Origin: an uncultured Pelagibacteraceae bacterium | GTDB taxonomy: Bacteria; Pseudomonadota; Alphaproteobacteria; Pelagibacterales; Pelagibacteraceae | DNA length: 64,000 nt | Direction: 5' to 3' | Assembly: GCA_902620525.1 (NCBI GenBank) | Contig: CACNIK010000005.1 | Location: 31,415-95,414, forward strand | Shown: positions 21,295 to 31,077 of the stretch, one piece after another | Position numbering within the stretch: the stretch's first letter is position 1 | Layout: every line of letters starts with the position of its first letter | The notes under the pieces: model-generated | Database searches by the model: none | The model's input: only the letters and a program-made list of their open reading frames with translations | Told to the model about the DNA's origin: nothing | Translations under genes and position numbers: made by a program

Positions 21295-21834
21295 TTATAA
21301 TTTTTCCATTGTGATGTTGTTATTTGTAAAAACACAAATTTCCGAAGCTACTTTAATAGCTTTTTTTGCGATATCTTCAGCTTTCATATCAGTTTCCATC
21401 AATACTTTTGCTGCAGCTAGTGCATAATTACCACCTGATCCTATTCCAATTATTCCATCCTCAGGCTCTAAAACATCGCCTGTGCCTGATATAATAAAAC
21501 TTTTATCTTTATCAGCTACAGCCATTAAAGCTTCCAGTCGTCTTAAATATTTATCGCTTCTCCAATCTTTGGCCAATTCAACAGCAGCCCTTGAAAGATT
21601 TCCTGCATGTTTCTCAAGTTTGGCCTCTAATCTTTCAAATAATGTAAGTGCATCAGCAGTGGATCCAGCAAAACCTGCAATAACATTTCTTTTCTCTATT
21701 TTTCTGACTTTCTTAGCTTTGCTTTTAAGCACTGTATTACCAAGGCTAACTTGACCATCTCCGACTACTATGGTTTCGTTATTCTTCCTTAAAAGAACAA
21801 TTGTAGTTCCGTGCCATTTTTCAGCTGTATTCAT
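21295..21834 (-). CDS. hslV: ATP-dependent protease subunit HslV
   Basis: [40 protein letters not shown]. Confidence 0.98.
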   Translation of the reverse strand: MNTAEKWHGTTIVLLRKNNETIVVGDGQVSLGNTVLKSKAKKVRKIEKRNVIAGFAGSTADALTLFERLEAKLEKHAGNLSRAAVELAKDWRSDKYLRRLEALMAVADKDKSFIISGTGDVLEPEDGIIGIGSGGNYALAAAKVLMETDMKAEDIAKKAIKVASEICVFTNNNITMEKL

Positions 21835-21842
21835 GATATTCT

Positions 21843-21870
21843 ATGTGGAGATTAATTTTATTTCTTCAAT
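21843..21870 (-). promoter_or_regulatory. RpoH (sigma-32)-like promoter upstream of hslVU
   Basis: Minus strand ATTGAAG - 13 nt - CTCCACAT. Confidence 0.5.
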
Positions 21871-21938
21871 AGACATTTTGTGTTTATTGATAAAAAGTCC
21901 AATTATATATATATCATAAGGTTAATTGGTGATTTTTT

Positions 21939-22529
21939 ATGAAACGAAAAGCTAAAATATTAAGAAAAACAAAAGAAACCAGCATTTCTGTAGCAGTCAA
22001 TTTAGACGGCAAAGGGAAATATAAGATCAAAACTGGAATAGGTTTTTTGGATCATATGTTAGAGCAACTATCAAAACATTCTCTGATAGATCTAGAGGTT
22101 AATGCTAAGGGCGACACTCATATTGACTTGCATCACACCACAGAAGACACGGGTATAGCCATTGGAGAAGCTATAAAAAAAGCTGCCGGCAATCGAAAAG
22201 GAATTACAAGATACGCTTCAACAATGATACCAATGGATGAAACACTAAGCCGCGTATCCATTGACGTATCAAACAGACCTTATTTAATTTGGAAAGTAGA
22301 TTTAGCAGTTGAAAAATTGGGTGAAATGGATACTGAACTTTTTAAAGAGTGGTTCCAAGCATTTTCTCAGTCAGCAGGAATTACTTTACATATAGAGAAC
22401 ATTTACGGTGATAATAGTCACCACAAAGTTGAGTCTTGTTATAAGGGATTAGCTAGGTCACTTAAGGATGCCTTAGCAATAGATAAAAGAATTAAAAATT
22501 CAATACCTTCAACAAAAGGCTCTATTTAA
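21939..22529 (+). CDS. hisB: Imidazoleglycerol-phosphate dehydratase
   Basis: [40 protein letters not shown]. Confidence 0.98.
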   Translation: MKRKAKILRKTKETSISVAVNLDGKGKYKIKTGIGFLDHMLEQLSKHSLIDLEVNAKGDTHIDLHHTTEDTGIAIGEAIKKAAGNRKGITRYASTMIPMDETLSRVSIDVSNRPYLIWKVDLAVEKLGEMDTELFKEWFQAFSQSAGITLHIENIYGDNSHHKVESCYKGLARSLKDALAIDKRIKNSIPSTKGSI

Positions 22530-22531
22530 AT

Positions 22532-23161
22532 TTGATGAACGTCACAATTGTTGACTACCAATCGGGCAATATAAGCTCAGTCATTAACTCTTTTACAGAG
22601 GTCGCTAAAGGCAAAGTTAATCTTAAGGTAACTTCGGACATAAAGAAAATTAAATCTAGCGACAAAATTGTTTTGCCTGGTCAAGGGTCATTCAAAAGCT
22701 GCGTGGACTCTCTAAACAGTATTAATGGACTAGTTGACTCACTTAAAGAAACTGCAATGAATAGCAAGAAACCTTTGCTAGGAATTTGCGTTGGTTTACA
22801 AATGTTTGCTGATATCGGATATGAAGAAGCAGAAACAAAAGGACTTGGATGGATACCTGGAAAAGTTTCTAAAATTAATAATCAAAAAGGAAAATTTAAA
22901 CTCCCACACATAGGCTGGAATGAAATTGAATTACAAAAGGAAAGCAAAATATTTAAGGATATAAAAAATAAATCTCACATGTATTTTGTCCATAGCTATG
23001 AATTTATTCCTGAAGATAAATCTATTATCTCAGCATTGACAGATTATTCATCAAAAATTGTTTGTGCAATTGAAAAAGATAACTTATTTGGCACACAATT
23101 TCACCCTGAGAAGAGTGATAAAAACGGCTTAAAAATAATTGATAACTTTTTAAAATTATAA
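22532..23161 (+). CDS. hisH: Imidazole glycerol phosphate synthase glutaminase subunit
   Basis: IVDYQSGNISSV, LPGQGSF, GICVGLQMF, FGTQFHPEKS. Confidence 0.98.
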   Translation: MMNVTIVDYQSGNISSVINSFTEVAKGKVNLKVTSDIKKIKSSDKIVLPGQGSFKSCVDSLNSINGLVDSLKETAMNSKKPLLGICVGLQMFADIGYEEAETKGLGWIPGKVSKINNQKGKFKLPHIGWNEIELQKESKIFKDIKNKSHMYFVHSYEFIPEDKSIISALTDYSSKIVCAIEKDNLFGTQFHPEKSDKNGLKIIDNFLKL

Positions 23162-23883
23162 TGAAAGTATTTCCCGCTATAGATATTAAAGATAAAAAAT
23201 GTGTGAGACTTATTAAGGGAGATTTTGAAAATAAAACTGAGTACAAAACCTCACCTGTTGATCAAGCAGCGAAATATAAAGACCATGGTTTTAAAAATCT
23301 ACACATTGTAGATTTAGACGGCGCTTTAACTGGTAAAACAATTAATTTAGATATTATATGTGAAATAGTAAATAAATACGATTTTAAAATTGAAATAGGC
23401 GGTGGCATAAGAAACTTAGAAAGTATTAAAAAATATATTGATGCAGGTGTTGAGAAAGTAATCTTAGGAAGTGGCGCAATTAAAGATAAAGAATTTTTAA
23501 GAATAGCTTGCGATAAATTTAAGAACCAAATTGCTTTGGGTTTAGACGCAAAAGATGGAAACCTTTCTGTTTCTGGTTGGAAAGAAAATCTTAATATTAA
23601 AACTATAGATTTCTTAAAAGAAGTTAATGACTTTGGGGTGAGCAGAATCATTTTTACAGACATTAATAGAGATGGAATGAAAACCAATCCTAATTTCGAT
23701 GAGACAGTTAACATAGCTAATATTTCAAATTGTCCCGTTGTTATTTCAGGTGGAGTTTCTTCGATAAATGATATTAAGAAGGCAAAAGATTTAAATAATA
23801 AAAAAGTTGAGGGTATAATAGTTGGAAAAGCAATTTACGACGGTGATATTAAGCTAGAAGATTTGGCAAAAGAGATAAATTAA
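23161..23883 (+). CDS. hisA: ProFAR isomerase
   Basis: FPAIDIKDKKCVRL, IVDLDGA, IGGGIR. Confidence 0.98.
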   Translation: MKVFPAIDIKDKKCVRLIKGDFENKTEYKTSPVDQAAKYKDHGFKNLHIVDLDGALTGKTINLDIICEIVNKYDFKIEIGGGIRNLESIKKYIDAGVEKVILGSGAIKDKEFLRIACDKFKNQIALGLDAKDGNLSVSGWKENLNIKTIDFLKEVNDFGVSRIIFTDINRDGMKTNPNFDETVNIANISNCPVVISGGVSSINDIKKAKDLNNKKVEGIIVGKAIYDGDIKLEDLAKEIN

Positions 23884-23884
23884 A

Positions 23885-24022
23885 ATGGTTGCAAAATTAT
23901 CTACGATTAGACGTAAAATTAGGAATAGAGAAAAACTTGGGTTTTCAGAGAGAGCTAGAGCAGTAAATAAAGGATTGTTACCAAGTAAAGTAAAAAAAAA
24001 GAGAAAAAATGTTAAAAAATAG
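23885..24022 (+). CDS. Small basic protein (45 aa) between hisA and hisF
   Basis: ATG...[51 protein letters not shown]; 1 bp after hisA stop, overlaps hisF start by 14 nt. Confidence 0.55.
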   Translation: MVAKLSTIRRKIRNREKLGFSERARAVNKGLLPSKVKKKRKNVKK

Positions 24023-24767
24023 AATTATACCATGTCTTGATGTTAAAAACGGAAGAGTCGTAAAAGGAATTAACTTCGTTGAGCTCAAAGATGCTGGAGA
24101 TCCAGTCGAACAAGCTAAAATCTATAGTGATGGTGGAGCTGATGAAATTTGTTTCTTAGATATCACCGCATCTAATGAAAATAGAGATACGATCATAGAT
24201 ATTGTTAGAAAAACTGCAAAAGAATGTTTCGTCCCTTTAACTGTTGGAGGTGGTGTGAGAACTATTCGAAATATTACTGATTTGTTGTTAGCGGGAGCAG
24301 ATAAAGTTTCCATAAATACTGCAGCAGTTAAAAATATTGATTTTGTTAAAGAAGCCTCTAAAAAATTTGGATCTCAATGCATCGTTGTAGCTATAGATGC
24401 TAAAAAAGTTTCAGAGAGCAAATGGGAGGTGTTTACTCACGGAGGAAGAAATAAAACAGGTATCGATGCTGTAGAATTTGCCAAAAAAGTAGAAACTAAT
24501 GGAGCTGGAGAAATTCTCCTAACTTCAATGGATAAAGACGGGACTAAATCTGGTTATGATGTAGATTTACTAAAAGCTATTTCTAAAAGCACCAATATTC
24601 CTGTTATAGCATCTGGTGGAGTTGGAACATTAGATCATTTATACGATGGCATAGTTGAAGGCGGAGCAAGTGCTGTACTTGCGGCGTCTATTTTCCACTA
24701 TGGAGAATTTACTATTAAAGATACAAAAGAATATTTAAAGTTAAAGAATATTCCAGTAAGGTTGTAA
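24009..24767 (+). CDS. hisF: Imidazole glycerol phosphate synthase cyclase subunit
   Basis: [41 protein letters not shown]. Confidence 0.98.
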   Translation: MLKNRIIPCLDVKNGRVVKGINFVELKDAGDPVEQAKIYSDGGADEICFLDITASNENRDTIIDIVRKTAKECFVPLTVGGGVRTIRNITDLLLAGADKVSINTAAVKNIDFVKEASKKFGSQCIVVAIDAKKVSESKWEVFTHGGRNKTGIDAVEFAKKVETNGAGEILLTSMDKDGTKSGYDVDLLKAISKSTNIPVIASGGVGTLDHLYDGIVEGGASAVLAASIFHYGEFTIKDTKEYLKLKNIPVRL

Positions 24768-24768
24768 A

Positions 24769-25041
24769 ATGCTTAAAAATTTGGAAGATTTAATAAAAAC
24801 AATCAGAGATCGAAAAAACTCATCTCCTGACAAATCCTATACAAACAAACTATTAAAAGACAAAAATTTATCTGTTTCTAAAGTGAAGGAAGAAGTTGCT
24901 GAGTTGATTGAGGCTGTGGAAAAAAATACAAATAAAATTCACGAAAGTGCTGATGTGATATATCATCTATTGGTATATTTAGAAGCTAATAACATAAAAA
25001 TTGAAGATGTTATGAAAGAGTTAGAAAAGAGGAAAAAATAA
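24769..25041 (+). CDS. hisE: Phosphoribosyl-ATP diphosphatase
   Basis: YTNKLLKDKNLSVSKVKEEVAELIEAV, ESADVIYHLLVYLE. Confidence 0.95.
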   Translation: MLKNLEDLIKTIRDRKNSSPDKSYTNKLLKDKNLSVSKVKEEVAELIEAVEKNTNKIHESADVIYHLLVYLEANNIKIEDVMKELEKRKK

Positions 25042-25397
25042 TGTCTTATAATAAAGATAATATTTTTGCTAAAATTCTCAGAGGTGAAATACCTTGTAAA
25101 AAAATCTTTGAAAATGATTATGTCTTATCTTTTCACGATATAAATCCCCAAAAAAAAATTCATGCACTTGTTATTCCTAAAGGTGAATATATTGATTTAG
25201 ATGATTTCAATAAGAAAGCTAGTGACAAGGAAATTACTGAATTTCATAAAGCCATAAGTCATGTTTCAAGTTTATTAGGTGCTTCAAACAAAGGTTATAG
25301 AGTACTTTCAAATATTGGTTCTGACGGAGGTCAAGAAGTTCCACACTTGCACTTTCATATATTTGCAGGAGAAAAAATTGGAAAGATGGTTGCATAA
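25041..25397 (+). CDS. HIT family protein
   Basis: IFAKILRGEIPCKKIFEND, QEVPHLHFHIFAG. Confidence 0.97.
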   Translation: MSYNKDNIFAKILRGEIPCKKIFENDYVLSFHDINPQKKIHALVIPKGEYIDLDDFNKKASDKEITEFHKAISHVSSLLGASNKGYRVLSNIGSDGGQEVPHLHFHIFAGEKIGKMVA

Positions 25398-25398
25398 G

Positions 25399-25908
25399 AT
25401 GAAAAAAGTTCAAAGATATTTTTTGGATTATGAATTTTCAAAAAATCATAAGGCTCAAAGTATCCAAATTAAAAACTTATTAAAAATTTTCCTTAATGAT
25501 AAAAAAAATTATGAAATAAATAAATTTTTTTACAAACAAATAGGAAAAGACCACTTTTGGAGAGACAGACTTGTATGGACAGACAAACAATGGCTTAAAT
25601 ATTCATCTAGTCCACTCCTAGAAACTTGGATTCTTAAAGACGAAAAAAACGAATTAATCGGATATTATGAAATCGAAAAACATGACAATAAAGAATTTGA
25701 GCTAATAAACATGGGTATATTAAGTGAACACAGATCAAAAGGCTATGGATCTCTTCTGTTAAATCATGTTCTTAAAAAATCTTTTGACAATAAAGCTAAT
25801 AAAGTGTGGGTTCATACTTGTTCATTAGATCACAAATTTGCCCTAGCTAATTACTTATCTCGAGGATTTAAAATATTCAAAAAAGAACAGATTGATTTTG
25901 TAGCTTAA
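25399..25908 (+). CDS. GNAT family acetyltransferase; start trimmed to MKKVQRYF
   Basis: NMGILSEHRSKGYGSLLLNHVLKKSF (GNAT motif A). Confidence 0.85.
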   Translation: MKKVQRYFLDYEFSKNHKAQSIQIKNLLKIFLNDKKNYEINKFFYKQIGKDHFWRDRLVWTDKQWLKYSSSPLLETWILKDEKNELIGYYEIEKHDNKEFELINMGILSEHRSKGYGSLLLNHVLKKSFDNKANKVWVHTCSLDHKFALANYLSRGFKIFKKEQIDFVA

Positions 25909-26462
25909 CCTTTGCTTGGTAAAGTAAAAACATTACTATTAATCTTTTGATTTAATGAGGTAATCTCAATTTCAAATGCTATTTGATTATTATACTGATC
26001 AAACGAAGTCCATCCAGCTAGTAAAAATTTTTTTTTATCAAATTTAATAAACGTTTTGATATTATTTTTATCGATAAAAACAATATTTATATAATCATCT
26101 ATAATTGTGCTACTTTCATTTATAACTTTAATTAATTTGTTTTTGTTAAGAATATTTATAAAAGTGGATTTAGATAACGGATAAAAAAGTGTTTTTCCGT
26201 ACCTTTTTTGTGTAATTGCCATCATCTTTTTATTTACAATAAGCTCCTTTTCATTTTTGTTTATGTAATCACATTTTAACTTGCCAGGAAAAGCAAGAAT
26301 ACATTTGCCTTTTTCTATATTTTCATTTGTTTTCTGAGTAAATTTAAATTGAATATTATCTATATTTTTCAAATTATTTATGATTTTAGATTTCTCGTTT
26401 ACACTAGAGTGTGTAAAAATTAAAAATAAACAAAAAAAAATAACAACTCTTATTGCTCTCAA
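25905..26462 (-). CDS. lolA: LolA-like outer-membrane lipoprotein carrier protein
   Basis: Signal peptide; FKFTQKTNENIEKGKCILAFPGKLKCDY; next to ftsK. Confidence 0.85.
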   Translation of the reverse strand: MRAIRVVIFFCLFLIFTHSSVNEKSKIINNLKNIDNIQFKFTQKTNENIEKGKCILAFPGKLKCDYINKNEKELIVNKKMMAITQKRYGKTLFYPLSKSTFINILNKNKLIKVINESSTIIDDYINIVFIDKNNIKTFIKFDKKKFLLAGWTSFDQYNNQIAFEIEITSLNQKINSNVFTLPSKG

Positions 26463-26464
26463 CC

Positions 26465-28543
26465 TTATAATACCTCTCGTTTACCGACATGATTTGCTTT
26501 GCTTACGATCCCTTTTTCCTCCATCATATCAATAATTCTAGCCGCTCTGTTATATCCTATTTGCAATTTTCTTTGTAAAAAACTAGTTGATGCCTTACCT
26601 TCGGACTTAACTAAATTAACTGCTTCATTATAGAGTTCATCACCTTCTCCAGCTGAAATATTACTGTCATCTTCTGATGAGTTTGAAACAGAAGTAATAT
26701 CATCGATATAATCAGGTTCTCCTTGAGCCCGCAAAACACTACTTATTTTCTCTATTTCTTTTTCAGAAACATAAGGGCCATGAATTCTTATGATTCTATT
26801 TGCCGACGACATGAAAAGCATATCCCCTTTACCCAATAGTTGTTCTGCGCCTTGTTCTCCAAGTATGGTTCTGCTATCTATTTTTGAACTTACTTGAAAA
26901 GAAACTCGTGTTGGAAAATTAGCTTTAATAGTTCCAGTGATCACATCAACACTAGGTCTTTGAGTTGCCATAATAATGTGGATGCCAGCTGCTCGTGCCA
27001 TTTGTGATAACTTCTGAATGTAATTTTCAATTTCTTTTCCAGCCACCAACATAAGATCAGACATTTCATCAACTACAACAACAATGTAAGGCATTTTTAA
27101 TTTGTGTTTTTCATTGTAGCCGTCAATATTTCTCACCCCGACCTTTGACATGAGCTTATACCTGTTGTTCATCTCTTTAACCGTCCACCCAAGGGCAGAG
27201 GTAGCTTTTTTTGCATCAGTAATAACAGGAGATAATAAATGAGGTATTCCTTCATAAGCAGAAAGTTCAAGCATTTTTGGATCAATTAAAATCAATTTAC
27301 AAAGTTCAGGACTTAACTTGTATAACAATGATGTTATTATTGTATTAACACAAACAGATTTACCAGACCCTGTTGTACCTGCAATTAATAAATGAGGCAT
27401 TGAAGTCAAATCACCTATTATTGGAACTCCCGAAATATTTTTCCCTAAAGCTATTGGTAATTTTAAATCTCGACTTTTAAAACGCTCATTTGATATAATT
27501 TCTCTTAAAAAAACACCTTCTCTTTTTTCATTAGGTATTTCTATCCCCACAGTATTTTTTCCAGGAATTACAGCAACCCTCGCTGATGTAGAGCTAGTAT
27601 TTCTTGCTAGATCATCAGATAAATTTATAATTTTTGAAACTTTAACACCAGCAGCAGGCTCGAATTCATATAAACTTACAACTGGTCCATTGTTAATTTT
27701 TTGTATTTGTCCATTAATTCCAAAGTCTTGTAAAATTCCTTCCATAAATTTGCCATCTGGTCTATTTTTATTCATTTCCTGAGGAGATAATTTTGAATTA
27801 TTTTTCTCTAATAAATCGATTGATGGTAATTGAAATTTTTTTGATTTTTCAAAAGTTTTTGTCTGATCTTTAGCAAATAAAAAACTTTGCTGAGTTTCTT
27901 TTTTTTCGTCATTTAATATATTTTCTGCCATTACTTCATTGCTTTCATTTTCGACAACTTCATTTCTTTTTTTAGAGGAAGATGAAAATATTCTTGAAAC
28001 AATTTTTTTAAAATTGATATCAGAACTTAGAATAAAAAAAAGTATTGTTAAAGCAATCAGAGCAAAACTTGTATACTGATTTTCTATTAATGGAGTGTAT
28101 TGGTATATAAAATTATATATTAATTCTCCGATGAAACCTGAATTACCGTTGTCAAGTAGCCAAAAAGAATTATTAAATGTTATATGTAAAAATGTACATC
28201 CAAAAATTAGATACAAAGTTAAAAAAAATAACTTGTAAATAATATTTTTTAACTCTTTTTCAATGATTAATTTCAAACCCCACGAAATTAAAGTAGCTAG
28301 TATTAAAAACGAGATTAAACCAAAACTTTGTAACAAAAAATCTGAAACCTTGCTTCCATATATACCAAAGAAATTTTTTATATTTGAGTTAGATTCACCA
28401 TATATTAACGAAGGATCTGACGGAGAATAAGTCGCGAATGAAATTGTCAAAGCTATTCCTAATGAAATTAGGACTAATCCAACAAACTCAAAGGTTCGCT
28501 TTTTTAAAAAATTTGTTAAACTATTTAAAAAGTTTGTATTCAT
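26465..28543 (-). CDS. ftsK: DNA translocase FtsK
   Basis: PHLLIAGTTGSGKSVCVN, N-terminal TM segments, C-terminal gamma winged-helix (SFLQRKLQIGYNRAARIIDMMEEKGIV). Confidence 0.97.
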   Translation of the reverse strand: MNTNFLNSLTNFLKKRTFEFVGLVLISLGIALTISFATYSPSDPSLIYGESNSNIKNFFGIYGSKVSDFLLQSFGLISFLILATLISWGLKLIIEKELKNIIYKLFFLTLYLIFGCTFLHITFNNSFWLLDNGNSGFIGELIYNFIYQYTPLIENQYTSFALIALTILFFILSSDINFKKIVSRIFSSSSKKRNEVVENESNEVMAENILNDEKKETQQSFLFAKDQTKTFEKSKKFQLPSIDLLEKNNSKLSPQEMNKNRPDGKFMEGILQDFGINGQIQKINNGPVVSLYEFEPAAGVKVSKIINLSDDLARNTSSTSARVAVIPGKNTVGIEIPNEKREGVFLREIISNERFKSRDLKLPIALGKNISGVPIIGDLTSMPHLLIAGTTGSGKSVCVNTIITSLLYKLSPELCKLILIDPKMLELSAYEGIPHLLSPVITDAKKATSALGWTVKEMNNRYKLMSKVGVRNIDGYNEKHKLKMPYIVVVVDEMSDLMLVAGKEIENYIQKLSQMARAAGIHIIMATQRPSVDVITGTIKANFPTRVSFQVSSKIDSRTILGEQGAEQLLGKGDMLFMSSANRIIRIHGPYVSEKEIEKISSVLRAQGEPDYIDDITSVSNSSEDDSNISAGEGDELYNEAVNLVKSEGKASTSFLQRKLQIGYNRAARIIDMMEEKGIVSKANHVGKREVL

Positions 28544-28576
28544 ATCGAATCGTAATACTTACTTTTTATCATTATT

Positions 28577-29707
28577 ATGAAAAAACATAAAATATGCATT
28601 GTAGGTGGTGGTTTAACTGGCCTGATATCTGCTCTTGTTTTAAGTGAAAGAGGATTGGATATAGATTTAATACTTGAAAATAATACTTCTAAAAACAAAG
28701 ATTTAAGAGTTACAGCAATATCTGAGAAAAATATGGAATTTTTAAAATCTACGATAAAAAATATCAATTTAAAATTATTTTATCCCGTAAAAAAAATTAA
28801 TCTTTTTTTTGAGAAGAATAATCAAATGAAAAATTTTCTAAATTTTGATGAAAATAAAAATTTAATGTATTTTTTTGAAAACAGATTGACCAAAGATCAT
28901 TTATCTAAATTATTGAAAAAAACCAAAATTAAAATTCAAAAAAAAACAATAAAATCAATCGATCTAGCGGAAAATAAAATCTTTACTAATTTTTCTTCAA
29001 AATCATATGATTTATTAGTTTTATGTTTGGGAGCAAACTCTCCAATCTATCAAAAGATAAGTGGCAACAGGAAAATCGAAAAAAATTACAAAGAACATTC
29101 CATAACTTGTTCTGTTAATCATCAGATTAAAAATATTGGAGCTCAACAGTTCTTTTTGAAAGAAGGACCTCTTGCAATATTACCCTATAGTAAAAATAAA
29201 TTCTCTGTAGTATGGAGTATTGAAGATATATATTTTTTAAAAAACAAAAAAAATATTACAAACTATTTAAAAACCAAACTATCAAATTTATTAAAAACAA
29301 ATAAAATATCTTTAGGGAATATTCAAAGTTATCCTCTAAAATTATCACTAAAAAGAAACTATTATAAAAAGAATATAATAATTTTAGGAGATGGACTGCA
29401 TGTAGTTCATCCTTTAGCAGGACAAGGGTTCAATCTAATTTTAAGAGATATTGAAAAATTGAATGAACTTATTTCTAACAACCTTAGATTGGGGTTAACT
29501 ATTAAAGATTCGAATATTCCAAAAGATTTATCAGATAGCAGGAAACCAGAAAACTTATTAATGGGTCTAGGGATTGACACAACTAGAAAATTTTTTAAAA
29601 GTAATAAATATTTAGATCCAATAAAAGAAAACATTTTAAATAATTTTTCCAAATCAACATTACTAAAAAAAATTACTAAAAGAGTTGCAAACCTAGGTTT
29701 AAGCTAA
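28577..29707 (+). CDS. UbiH/UbiF-type FAD-dependent hydroxylase
   Basis: ICIVGGGLTGLISALVLSERG, ILGDGLHVVHPLAGQGFNLILRDI. Confidence 0.93.
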   Translation: MKKHKICIVGGGLTGLISALVLSERGLDIDLILENNTSKNKDLRVTAISEKNMEFLKSTIKNINLKLFYPVKKINLFFEKNNQMKNFLNFDENKNLMYFFENRLTKDHLSKLLKKTKIKIQKKTIKSIDLAENKIFTNFSSKSYDLLVLCLGANSPIYQKISGNRKIEKNYKEHSITCSVNHQIKNIGAQQFFLKEGPLAILPYSKNKFSVVWSIEDIYFLKNKKNITNYLKTKLSNLLKTNKISLGNIQSYPLKLSLKRNYYKKNIIILGDGLHVVHPLAGQGFNLILRDIEKLNELISNNLRLGLTIKDSNIPKDLSDSRKPENLLMGLGIDTTRKFFKSNKYLDPIKENILNNFSKSTLLKKITKRVANLGLS

Positions 29708-31035
29708 TGAATATTTTTGCCTTGTCTTCTGGTAGAGGTCCATGTGGTATAGCTATTATTAGAATGTCGGGACCTGATACTTTAAGTATATGCAAACTGA
29801 TTTCTAAAGAAAAAAAGATTAAAGAAAATGAGATAAACCTCTGTAAATTTTTTGATCCAAGCAATGGCACTATTATTGATCCTGAAGCTTTAATCTTATG
29901 GTTTCCAAAGCCAAATAGTTTTACTGGTGATGATTTAGCAGAATTTCATGTTCATGGAAGTAACGCAATCATTAGTTATTTTCTTAAAGTATTATCTAGC
30001 CAAAAAAACTGTAGAATGGCTGAACCTGGAGAATTCACTAAGCTAGCTTTTCAAAATAATAAAATTGACCTGTTAAAAGCTGAGAGTATTGGGGATCTAA
30101 TACACTCTGAAACCGAGCTACAAAGAAAACAAGCAGTAAATTTAGTTAATGGCCATGCTTCCAAATATTACGATGATTTAAGATCAAAATTGATAAAATC
30201 ACTTTCTTTTATTGAGGCTAAAATTGATTTTGCTGAGGATGACCTTCCTGAAAATGTCCTTAAAGAAGCCCATAAATCAATTAAATCGATTCACAGTGAT
30301 ATAAGTAAAATTATTAATGATAATAAAGTAGGTGAAAAAATCAGAGACGGATTCCGAGTTTCAATCGTTGGCGAAACCAATGTTGGAAAATCATCTTTAT
30401 TAAATTTGTTATCAAAAAGAGATGCAGCAATAGTCTCTGATGAAGCTGGAACAACTAGAGATGTCATTGAGACGTATCTAAATTTAGATGGTTATCCAGT
30501 TATTCTTGCAGATACAGCTGGAATCAGAGAAGCAAAAAATGATGTTGAAAAAAAGGGGATATCATTAGCGTTAAGTAAATTTAAAGAAGCCGATTTAAAT
30601 ATTGTAGTAATTGATAATTCAAACAAAAAAATTAGCGATAAAATAAGGTCTATGATTAATAAAGACTCAATAGTTTTACTAAATAAATCTGATGTTCAAG
30701 CTAAAGAAAATCATAAATTTGATGTAGATGCCGTACTAGCATCTGTAAAAGATAATAAAAATATTGATAAGTTAATAAATTTAATCAAACAGAAACTCAA
30801 TAAAAAATTTTCATCAAATAACAGTGCATTAATTTCAAGAGAGAGACATAGAGTAAAGTTAAATGAGTGTTTGAAAGAGATAGATAAGTTTCTAAAGAAA
30901 GATCAAAACAAAGACTTAGAATTAGCTGCTGAGGATTTAAGAATGGCTACACGACACCTTGGTAGTATAGTTGGCAAGGTAGACGTAGAAGAAATACTTG
31001 GATCTATATTTAAGGACTTCTGTATAGGCAAATAA
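29707..31035 (+). CDS. mnmE: tRNA uridine-5-carboxymethylaminomethyl GTPase
   Basis: VSIVGETNVGKSSLLNLLSKRDAAIVSDEAGTTRDV, C-terminal CIGK. Confidence 0.98.
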   Translation: MNIFALSSGRGPCGIAIIRMSGPDTLSICKLISKEKKIKENEINLCKFFDPSNGTIIDPEALILWFPKPNSFTGDDLAEFHVHGSNAIISYFLKVLSSQKNCRMAEPGEFTKLAFQNNKIDLLKAESIGDLIHSETELQRKQAVNLVNGHASKYYDDLRSKLIKSLSFIEAKIDFAEDDLPENVLKEAHKSIKSIHSDISKIINDNKVGEKIRDGFRVSIVGETNVGKSSLLNLLSKRDAAIVSDEAGTTRDVIETYLNLDGYPVILADTAGIREAKNDVEKKGISLALSKFKEADLNIVVIDNSNKKISDKIRSMINKDSIVLLNKSDVQAKENHKFDVDAVLASVKDNKNIDKLINLIKQKLNKKFSSNNSALISRERHRVKLNECLKEIDKFLKKDQNKDLELAAEDLRMATRHLGSIVGKVDVEEILGSIFKDFCIGK

Positions 31036-31077
31036 AATAGCTCTTGTATTATTAATTTAGAGCGTTACATTCACCTC

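Noticed and set aside
20077-21754. Several plus-strand ORFs opposite hslU/hslV
   Set aside because: Antisense to conserved protease genes; no RBS or family signal
23262-23714. 150-aa minus ORF opposite hisA
   Set aside because: Long but antisense to conserved hisA; low-complexity hydrophobic translation
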